From: Vanessa cardui
Taxonomy: Eukaryota > Arthropoda > Insecta > Lepidoptera > Nymphalidae
DNA: 64,000 nucleotides
Reading direction: 5' to 3'
NCBI RefSeq assembly: GCF_905220365.1
Contig: NC_061129.1
Span: forward strand, 13,764,803 to 13,828,802
Shown here: piece after piece, positions 56,221 through 64,000 of the stretch
Position numbering within the stretch: the first letter of the stretch is position 1
Layout: each line of letters begins with the position of its first letter
Translations under genes and position numbers: made by a program
The notes under the pieces: model-generated
Told to the model about the DNA's origin: nothing
Seen by the model: only the letters and a program-made list of their open reading frames with translations
The model's database searches: none

Positions 56221-56464
56221 ATTTTTTATGGTGTAGGTATGACGAGCATATTGGCCACCTGATGGTAAGTGGTCACCATCACCCATAGACAATGACGCTG
56301 TAAGAAATATTAAATATCCCTTATTACATCGTCAATGTGCCACCAACCTTGGGAACTAAGATGTTATGTCCCTTGTGCCTGTAGTTACACTGGCTCACTC
56401 ACCCTTCAAACCGGAAAAAAACAATACTGAGTACTGTTATTTGCTTGCACAAAGCCCTACCACC
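56221..56464 (-). repeat. family A element
   Basis: GGTGTAGGTATGACGAGCAT through CACTCACCCTTCAAACCGG is complete. About 40 bases between CTGTTATTTG and CTTGCACAAAGCCCTACCAC are deleted. Confidence 0.85.
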
Positions 56465-56774
56465 AAGTAAACTCAGAATTATAAACAAGTAACTTGTAAA
56501 ATATAAGAGAATCAATGAAATACAAAAATAAATTAATCTCTAAATTAAACAATACATGTCCATTTAATCTAAAAAAAATTATAAAGAAATATGGTTCTAA
56601 AGATAACCTTTAAACGACATTCGATTTAAAATAAAATGTGCTTTCTTCATATCACTAAGTATAGTGCATGTCCGATATTATGTATGGTATGGTATCACCT
56701 CGCTGTTAACATAGCAAGTTATAAAACCTTGTCATAATAAATAACTCACGGGGAGCAGAATCGTTTACATGAGC

Positions 56775-57020
56775 CAAGCAGTTACCCGCGGCTCTGCTCG
56801 CGTAGAAGTTGAAATTCACTTACAATATTGCGTTAATTTAAGACCTCTTTGTATATCACATTGTTGTGTATTTCATATCATGTGTTAAAGATGGCGGACT
56901 TACATACAATCTATCAACCCATACATTACCTCTTAGACTAATAAGTATCTACTCATTATTAAATAGTGTCCCAGAAATTTCTAACTTACAAAGGTCGGAC
57001 TTCCATACAAAATTTCACCT
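56775..57020 (+). repeat. RTE-like LINE tail, 5' part, split by SINE
   Basis: AGTTACCCGCGGCTCTGCTC then GCGTAGAAG is a D2-type tail start. The sequence continues to AAAATTTCACCT and is interrupted by the SINE. ATTTTCAAAATCCTTTCTTA follows it, and the tail fades by about 57420. Confidence 0.6.
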
Positions 57021-57030
57021 GCAGATGGGT

Positions 57031-57335
57031 CATCAATCATCATCAACAGCCTGTAAATTCCCACTGCTGGGTTAAAGGCCTCCTCTCCCTTTGAGGAGAA
57101 GGTTTGGAACATATTCCACCACGCTGTTCCAATGCGGGTTGGTGGAATACACATGCGGCAGAACTTCTATGAAATTTGTCACATGCAGGTTTCCTCACGA
57201 CGTTTTCCTTCACCGCCGAGCACGAGATCAATTATAAAGACAAATTAAGCACATGAATCAGCGGTGCTTGCCTGGGTTTGAACTTGAAATCATCGGTTAA
57301 GATGCACACGTTCAACCACTGGGCCATCTCGGCTC
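57031..57335 (-). mobile_element. family S SINE with perfect 10-bp TSD
   Basis: GCAGATGGGT at 57021-57030 and 57336-57345 brackets a full-length copy: (CAT)n-like tail, CCCACTGCTGGGTTAAAGGC, TTCCAATGCGGGTTGGTGGA, TTTCCTCACGACGTTTTCCT and CACTGGGCCATCTCGGCTC. The perfect duplication indicates a recent event. Confidence 0.95.
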
Positions 57336-57559
57336 GCAGATGGGTAGAATTTTCAAAATCCTTTCTTAGTGGTTGTCTACTCTACAAAACGATCCTACTG
57401 ACCAAATTTTATTTCCGTTACTTTAATAGTTTAAACTAGACGATGATGAAACAGTTACTTATACACAGATGAAGCATAAAAATCGTGATATCAATACAAA
57501 TTTAATCAAAAATTAATTAAACTTTAATAACGTATTTCATAGCAACAGTGGTCGTATGA

Positions 57560-57800
57560 AAACATGATTTATGGAATGGTGCAAATGGGTTACGGTAACA
57601 CAGCGCGGCACAATTATGCACTGCATTTTGCTGGATTCCATGGATTTTCCCTTTTTGGGTATTGTATGCCCGCTTCGCTTATGGATGACGCGCCGCGTTC
57701 ATTATCCCGAATGGTCATATACTGCTATTTCTGGATTTGCGAGACAATTGCATTGCTTTTACGAATTTTTATTGAATGCAACATTACATTGTACTTTTTT
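57560..57800. other. GC-richer unique stretch with overlapping open frames
   Basis: The two longest open runs of the right half (113 and 124 codons) overlap here in different frames and extend into AT-rich sequence to about 57945. Neither shows a family motif, signal peptide or splice context. Higher G+C (GGATGACGCGCCGCGTTC) is limited to about 240 bases. I treat it as a possible non-coding element, not a gene. Confidence 0.25.
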
Positions 57801-58309
57801 AAATTTAAATTTGGAATTTATTGTGATTGGAATCTCTGTATTATTTATTATTCGAATAAATTTTATAAATGGAATATATTTAAGCAAATTGATTCGGTTT
57901 TTTGAAGAGATAACGGCATTTTATGAAGAAAATATATATTTTTGACAGGTGATTTTATTTTATGTTTGCGCCGTCGATATATAAGTTCTGTTTTGTACCT
58001 TGTGCCATTAACTGTAACTTTAAGGGAAGAGCCTCTTAAAAAGACAGATGGGTGCTTATTCCATCTCAATGCTCTACAATGTATTGACGAAATAAAATAA
58101 AAATACTTTCATACATATTTACATTTAAAAATAAATTTAAGGAAGATTAAATGAACTATATATATTAAATAAAATATTTTTGATGTTGATGTTTTTTATT
58201 TTTTAAATATCTTTAAAAAAAACTCACCATTAACCCGATTTTGATATCCAATATTTTCTCTTCTACATTTTAGTCCTATTAACGATAGTCCCATTAAGAT
58301 ACTAACAAT

Positions 58310-58530
58310 TTTCTCTTCCTGAAGCCGCTTTAAAGCGCTTTGAACGTTAAACAAAAGCGCGGTTCATTTTACTAAGTGCACTATCGTTTAAAGACGTATT
58401 AATAAAATTGTGCGGCACTATTTTGAGTCCGCCTTTTTAGGCTAAACTCGGCCTTTGTACGCGACCACGGAATGCCCAGCTTTTAGTCTGGCTTAAGGCT
58501 TTTAGCAAAAATCAAATATACCGCATAATG
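58310..58530. promoter_or_regulatory. GC-richer unique segment
   Basis: AAGCCGCTTTAAAGCGCTTT and CGCGACCACGGAATGCCCAG stand out from AT-rich flanks. It contains the dyad AAGC...GCTT around CGCTTTAAAGCG. No repeat family or frame recognised. Confidence 0.2.
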
Positions 58531-58704
58531 TAGGCGCTTTCTGAATTTGATCTTGTTTGATTAAAAGCATTATTATTATTATATTTGCAACGTATGGTAA
58601 GGATAGTTCAAGGTAAGCGATTGTAGCGGCAACTAATTTAATATATTTTTTTATATTTCTCTACCAAAATAGTTGGTATTTTCAATAAATGTTACTTATT
58701 TCAG

Positions 58705-58760
58705 GTTCAAATTGCTACAGAGATTTTATTTTGGAAGTAGATGACCTTTTTGCTATGATA
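58705..58760 (+). other. candidate 56-nt exon
   Basis: A strong acceptor (AATGTTACTTATTTCAG, AG at 58703-58704) and a donor ATA/GTGAGTTA at 58761 flank a segment open in only one frame, which starts two bases in: SNCYRDFILEVDDLFAMI. The other two frames have stops. Peptide not recognised. Confidence 0.3.
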
Positions 58761-59188
58761 GTGAGTTACCGTTGCCTATGAACCCTGGTACTTTAATATT
58801 ATACATAATATACTACATTTGTCATGAACGTGCATTCATTATGAAAAAATCTCATATTAATATTTAATATTAATTAAAATCAAGACAAACTCTATAAAAA
58901 AATATGGAAAGTTTAGATGCTGTATAATCCATTGAACCCAAAGCATTTGAAAACAAGATATCCACCAAACATTTAAAACAACAAACAAGAAACTCATCGA
59001 AAATTTTCCTCAATTAGACGGAAAGCAATATTTCAAAAAATAAACGTTTAATTTAAAAAAAAAAGAATAACTTCAGGTAATCCGCTGTGAAATTACAGTT
59101 CAGATTCTGTAACAATCGATTAAGTTACCGGAAAACGAGAGATAAATTTTTAAAACATCGTGATTCTTTCATTCCTTGAAGGCACCGC

Positions 59189-59202
59189 TAATCCCGGGAT
59201 TA
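59189..59202. promoter_or_regulatory. palindromic K50-homeodomain-type site
   Basis: TAATCCCGGGATTA is a perfect 14-bp palindrome made of two head-to-head TAATCC sites, the core bound by Otd/Gsc/Bcd-type homeodomains. It lies in a GC-richer unique segment (59160-59290) that also has GCTCAGCCGGCTTACAGTGA. Binding is inferred from the motif. Confidence 0.35.
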
Positions 59203-59382
59203 CACTCAGTGAGCTCAGCCGGCTTACAGTGATCCCGGTATTAAAAACTAATGTTAACGCTTACCGGCTAGATGCCGTTGAAATATCCTAGACTTTTAGA
59301 TTATCTATGTTAATCCGAGATGTCCTAGTACCTAGGTTTTGGTATAACGGTATTTAAAAAATATGATTTACCTAATAAACAT

Positions 59383-59500
59383 GACCTCCGTAGTCGACTA
59401 GTGTATACACCGGTTGTCATGGGTCCGCCACTCCGAGGTCTCAGATTCGATTCCCGGCTGACTCGATGTAGAAAAAAATTACTATTTTCATACATCAGAT
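59383..59500 (+). repeat. family F SINE, 3'-truncated
   Basis: GACCTCCGTAGTCGACTAGT, CACCGGTTGTCATGGGTCCG, AGATTCGATTCCCGGCTGAC and ATGTAGAAAAAAATTACTAT. It holds the tRNA-like head only; the body beyond is lost. Confidence 0.8.
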
Positions 59501-59984
59501 TTCTTCGTTTATGATATATTGTAAATAAATACAACCAAATGTGATTAAAGCAACAAAAACATAGTTTTCGTACCAAAATGTCTACGATTTTCGCGCGACT
59601 ATCAAGTATAGTCGAAAGATCAGCTGACAGATAGCCGGATCTTAGCAATCTTTAGGCTGTTAGAGTTATATTATAATTTGTGTGTTTGTAAAGCATATTT
59701 CATTAATCACAAAAGCAAACTCTTTCATTAGTTAAAACGGGCTCTGAATTTATAAAAGTAACCTCTCCGTGGCTGGTCTTAATAAATACTTAATGAGCTA
59801 CTGAAAACACCTGGCTTTCCTACTTTATCACATTTAAGCTTCTAATTCTTAGACGTCTTAAAGTACGATGATCTGAGTACATAATATTATATATTGCTAA
59901 TAGAATTGGAGTGTGTTGCAACATTAAAATAATCGCTTGTTACTAAATGCATTATAAATACATGTATACACGGTACATATACCG

Positions 59985-60192
59985 AAATAATAAATAAATA
60001 TGAGACAACCTCACATGCATTACTTTGATTCCAATGTAAGTAGCTAAAGCACTTGTGTTATGGAAAATCAGAAATAACGACGGTACCACCCAGACCCAAT
60101 ACAACATAGAAAACTCTAAATCAAACCCGGGACCTCGGTGTGGCGTACCAATGACAACCGGTGTACATACCACTCGACCACGGATGTCGTCA
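59985..60192 (-). mobile_element. family F tRNA-derived SINE
   Basis: Reverse complement: GACATCCGTGGTCGAGTGGT, ACACCGGTTGTCATTGGTAC, GAGGTCCCGGGTTTGATTTA, then CGTCGTTATTTCTGATTTTC, AGTGCTTTAGCTACTTACAT and an (ATTT)n tail. It lies about 480 bases from, and opposite to, the truncated copy at 59383. Confidence 0.85.
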
Positions 60193-60259
60193 AAATCACA
60201 GTTTATACAATGTTGTCTGTAATGTACTGCTTAAGGGGGACATCACCGAAGAACTGCTT

Positions 60260-60306
60260 GCATCCGGGCGCTTTATATGCTTAAGATATGCATCCACCCC
60301 GGATGC
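60260..60306. repeat. GC-rich inverted repeat
   Basis: GCATCCGGG (60260-60268) and CCCGGATGC (60298-60306) are exact inverted repeats. The 29-base spacer itself contains ATATGC...GATATGCATCC. Unlike the surrounding AT-rich DNA. Confidence 0.8.
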
Positions 60307-60959
60307 GGTACAGAAGTTAAAAGTATAATATTTGACAAATTAAAACTCAACTCGTCTCTTCAAATATAATATGTAGAATAGATTATAAACTTTAAGACAT
60401 AAAAGGAAAATTTAACAACACGGGCGACGGTAATTAATCATGTAAATTGTGCTTTTGACTACGAATTATAATTGTTTTTTCATATTTTAATCATTTCCTA
60501 ATGTAAACGCTAGGTGCGTTAAAGTATATATCTGTGATTAAAAATTGTAACAAATCAAAATTGATACGTATGTATAAATGTTGAGGGAAACTTTTACTTC
60601 CATTTGGAAGAAGATTTGAAAGCTAATCCGTCAAATTTTTATACTAAAGGTATGCTGATTTGTATATGACACATTTGATTGTGAAAGAAGTATCGTTACC
60701 GTTTAATCAATTTGTCAAGTGAAAATTAAAATTTTCTAGGCTTTACGACCCTTCGGTTCCACGACCCCACGATCTTGGTTAGATCGAGTGTTCTGCACTG
60801 AGCCCTTCGGTTTTACACGTAAAACAATATATTGCATAACTAGCTAATGATTAATCTTTTGAACAATTCATGTCAAACACACAGTTAACATCTTCATTAT
60901 GTGTCTCGAACGTATATTATCCTCAAGAGAAAATGTATCGAACAACTAATAAACAAAGG

Positions 60960-61190
60960 ATAGACAATGGGTCATTACGTTGTTACTGTAAGAAATGAAA
61001 ACCTTGGCCTGATCCCGAGTCTCGAGCGCTCGACAAACAACTATGGCCCATCCGCACTTCGGCCGGATGAACTTTTTTCATTTCGCCTCAATGTTGCCAC
61101 TCGAATAACTTTTTTTTTTCGGCCGGGGCAAGTGTTGAAATATCCGGCTGAAGGAGGTTTTAATGCGTTTTTTTTTTAAGAATGAGTGAA
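60960..61190. other. GC-richer unclassified segment
   Basis: CCCGAGTCTCGAGCGCTCGA, GCACTTCGGCCGGATGAAC and TTCGGCCGGGGCAAGTG. A 70-codon open run has no motif. It may be an old repeat; CCCGAGTCTCGAG loosely resembles the family H head. Confidence 0.25.
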
Positions 61191-61662
61191 AATATGCCGC
61201 TTATTTTTGTTTGGGGTGGTTCGATTTTAAGCTCATTACCGTTTGTGACATTATAACACACAAATAAAAAAAATTAATATTACTTACATAAGTTGTATTA
61301 TATATTGTTTCTTTTTCTTTCAGAATTGTATACAACTGAAGTTAATTACATATAATTAAATTTAATATATATATAACAACAGTTGACATATCTACCTGTG
61401 GGTATCGGTGGAACATTCATAAAAGCCATTCACAAAACGCCTCAAACTAATGGTAGTGAAAAAACAACGCCCTAAAGCCTCCCGAGGTAATATTGCTAAA
61501 GATCAGTTCAGTTGTCCGAAATTAAATTTCTGCATAGTTTTTCAGAAGCGGTAAGAAAATCAAATTTCCTATCAAAATGTATTCAGGCGTAAAATGAACT
61601 GATATTACAAATAGGATTTTTTTTATTTCAATAGAATCATTAACATTAAGGCTTTAACTAAA

Positions 61663-61981
61663 GCTGAGATGGCCCAGTGGTTAGAACGCGTGCATCTTAA
61701 CCGATGATTGCGGGTTCAAAACCAGAAAAGCACCGCTATATATATGTGCTTTATTTGTGTTTATAATTCATCTCGTGCTCGGCGGTGAAGGAAAACATCG
61801 TGAGGAAACCTGCATGTGTCTAATTTCATAGAAATTCTGCCACATGTGCATTCCACCAACCCGCATTGGAACAGCGTGGTGGAATATGTTCCAAAACCCC
61901 CTCTCCTTAATGGAAGAGGAGGCCTTATCTCAGCAGTGGGAAATTTACAGGCTGTTACTTTACTTTACTTTACTATACTTA
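61663..61981 (+). mobile_element. family S SINE, full length with 11-bp TSD
   Basis: CTTTAACTAAA at 61652-61662 and 61982-61992 frames the best preserved copy. Box A TGGCCCAGTGG is at 61670-61680 and box B-like GGTTCAAAACC at 61713-61723. The body has GTGCTCGGCGGTGAAGGAAA and ACCCGCATTGGAACAGCGTG, and the tail AGCAGTGGGAAATTTACAGG ends in (CTTTA)n. Use it as the local consensus. Confidence 0.95.
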
Positions 61982-62563
61982 CTTTAACTAAATACAGATA
62001 AAAATTGAGTTAATTTTAATGAAAAAGTTATAATAAAAAGACTAATGACACACGTAGTTACAATCAAGTTATAATCAATAAAGCTTGATGAGTAATTTTG
62101 AAAATTACTGAATATATGTACTTATATTACAATAAAAACAATATATAAATTTATGTACAAAATTTTATATCATGGTAAAATATATAAGTATGAAAATGAA
62201 TGAATTGGATTTGCGTCACAATTTTTCTCCCTACGTGGCACGATCTTCAATTTATCGCATCTCGGCTGCCTGGATCCAGGCGTATTCTGAGACGCTAGTT
62301 TTTATTCGAACGTACTACGTGGAAATGGTCTTTGTTGGTCCGAATCGTTTACTCATTTATACATACCACAGATCTAGAGATAGTAAGAACTGAACAAAAA
62401 TAAAATAAATAATGCGATAGTTTTGTTCGCTATTTCCAAATGACCTATATCTTTAATAATCTGAAAAATAAAGTGATAAATTACAGACAAAATGAAATCC
62501 TTGACAAAATTTCATAAATGAAACAACAAATGGACTAATTCGAGTACTATTTTTATTTTTCAG

Positions 62564-62823
62564 TAACAAGACTTCCTATAAGAGAGTTCAGTTCTTGATA
62601 ATCGGCCAAAGAAACCTCAGTGTTATATGCGCAGACAAAATAACTTTCTTCGTAATATCTGTTACATATATCAATACAGAAAGGTCGTACAACTTAGTAA
62701 ATAAAATAAATAAAAAGTTTTTGCTTTTAAAATTTTTCCCTCCAATGTCAAACACGTTTACACTTGCTTCAATACAGGAGGTTTTCTATTCCCCAGATAT
62801 CCCTTTACCTTGGAGGTCCCCGT
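62564..62823 (+). other. possible exon after strong acceptor, weak
   Basis: ACTATTTTTATTTTTCAG (AG at about 62562-62563) starts a frame (NKTSYKRVQFLIIGQRNLSV and on) open to a TAG at about 62823. Composition is N/K/F/I-rich and chance-like, and no good donor follows. Confidence 0.12.
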
Positions 62824-62828
62824 AGGTC

Positions 62829-62880
62829 ACTGTTGTGCCGTCATGATAGTAAGGCCCACTGTTGGGTCATCATGACAGTA
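62829..62880 (+). repeat. diverged 23-bp direct repeat
   Basis: ACTGTTGTGCCGTCATGATA (then GTA) and ACTGTTGGGTCATCATGACA (then GTA), six bases apart and differing at about five positions. Confidence 0.7.
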
Positions 62881-63349
62881 TACGCAAGCGATCTCCTGAT
62901 TCACCAAAAAAAACAGTGGTCCCACGTACACCCTCCCACAACCTAAAGTAAGGAAAACGGATGCATTATTTCCAGCTAACTTAAAATCAATATAACAATT
63001 TTCGCTTCAGAAACTATAGTTATATAGAACATAAATTCTGTGTTCTTTTCAACTCAAACAAATAAGCAATGTTAGTGAAGTAACAAGACGTGCCAGCGCT
63101 GCCCATATTTTGTACGTCACGCTCATGAAAGCTCGTTTGTATTATTCTGTTTTCTAGAAAGAAAAAAATCAATCTTAAAAGTCAACAGCAAGGAAATATT
63201 CCACTTACAAACGCCTCATTTCCGGTTAAGAAGAAGTTTAGGATAGATGAGGCAGAGTTTCCCATTACGGCCCTCGTTTCTGGAGACAAAATTAATTAAA
63301 TTAATTAATTTAAGAACTTGATTTGAATCTTATTGGTATAAAGAAGAGT

Positions 63350-63567
63350 CGAGATAGCCCAGTGAACTAATGATCGCGGGTTCAAACCCATCTTGTGCTC
63401 GGCGGTTAAGGAAAACATCGTGAGCAATCCTGCATGTGACTAATTTCAACGATATTCTGCCCCATGTTTACCAATCCGCATTAGAGCAGCGTGGAGGAAT
63501 TTGCTCCAAGCGTTCTCCTCAACGGAAGCCACCTTAACCCAGCAGTGGGAAATTTACAGGCTGTTAA
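63350..63567 (+). repeat. family S SINE, degenerate with head deletion
   Basis: GAGATAGCCCAGTGAACTAA jumps to TGATCGCGGGTTCAAACCCA (box B intact, box A region shortened). It continues GTGCTCGGCGGTTAAGGAAA, ATTAGAGCAGCGTGGAGGAA and CAGCAGTGGGAAATTTACAG. Confidence 0.85.
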
Positions 63568-64000
63568 TCTAAAAAAAATGTAAATATTTCACCTCCATCC
63601 TACAGTTAAGCAGTTAAACCCAGTGTTCTGACTTTAATTTGTATAAAGAATGCATCGTGCAGTGTAATTTACGAAATGTCAGTACAACGGTGTAATGTCT
63701 CTTTAAAACAAACGGCAGCAGACTTATTATTTTGATAGTATCTTTTATTACAGCGCGAGAAACTTTCCCGTGATGAAACACAAGATTTGCATACGATTTC
63801 ACGTTAAAGCATGCAATTTCTACTAAGACTTCTACTAAAGAAACGTCTGTCCATTTGTATACCTTAAAAAAATTGTATAAGAAAAAAGTTAATCGTGTCT
63901 AACTTAACACAAAGATCTTTTATTTTTGTCAGAGTAAACCTACCAGAAAGTATAAACCTAACTCATATTAATATTTCCCCAAACACCATCAATGTAATTT
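63568..64000. other. unique AT-rich DNA, no feature seen
   Basis: No recognised repeat or exon to the end of the window. Confidence 0.45.

Noticed and set aside
57564..57945. Longest open frames (113 and 124 codons), overlapping on the plus strand
   Set aside because: They overlap in two frames, run from a GC-richer island into AT-rich DNA, are rich in I/F/N/L, and show no family motif or splice context. Length is within chance for 64 kb at this base composition.

Overview
The window is AT-rich eukaryotic DNA, roughly one third G+C by eye. It comes from a moth or butterfly genome, most likely a nymphalid-type butterfly. The evidence is the repeat content: a tRNA-derived SINE with the tail core TTCCCACTGCTGGGCTAAGG, a second retroposed family carrying TTGGCGGACGAGCATATGGG, and several non-LTR retrotransposon tails that I recognise as typical of Lepidoptera. 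No complete protein-coding gene, rRNA, true tRNA gene or CRISPR array is visible. At this base composition stop codons fall at about 7% of codons, so open runs of 60-120 codons are expected by chance. I therefore did not annotate such runs unless a family motif or splice signals supported them. The window reads as one large intron or an intergenic desert.

Layout. 1-9,000: mostly unique AT-rich DNA with scattered SINE and LINE tails and the first copy of a 196-bp MITE. 9,600-14,300: densely repetitive. It holds a 5'-truncated LINE with a perfect 18-bp target-site duplication, a SINE with an 11-bp duplication, a long lepidopteran non-autonomous repeat and a 580-bp fold-back element with two 222-bp arms. 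14,300-29,000: SINEs, LINE tails, several perfect palindromes and an unrecognised repeat present twice about 1 kb apart. 29,300-31,550: the second 196-bp MITE, two adjacent SINEs and a GC-rich non-LTR 3' end. 32,200-38,800: a 145-bp MITE with nested palindromes, a strong 40-nt micro-exon candidate, more SINEs, two coding-like segments and a LINE relic. 39,000-50,400: unique DNA with GC-richer islands that may be regulatory, exon candidates and a frameshifted reverse transcriptase relic. 51,500-64,000: SINEs nested in LINE tails, a palindromic E-box/CRE cluster, a K50-homeodomain-type palindrome and another short exon candidate.

Repeat families, labelled here for cross-reference: S, tRNA-derived SINE; A, retroposed SINE-like family; F, second tRNA-derived SINE; D, D2 and D3, RTE-like tails starting near ACTAGC; E, LINE tail with ACCGGTGGTAG; G, LINE tail encoding a reverse transcriptase C-terminus; H, tRNA-headed family. 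In Heliconius such SINEs are grouped under the name Metulj, but I could not decide which family here carries that name.

The least explained signals are the candidate micro-exons with paired splice sites, the strong orientation bias of families A and D, the fold-back and MITE structures, and a few compact palindromic motif clusters. Gaps without an entry hold nothing I recognise.
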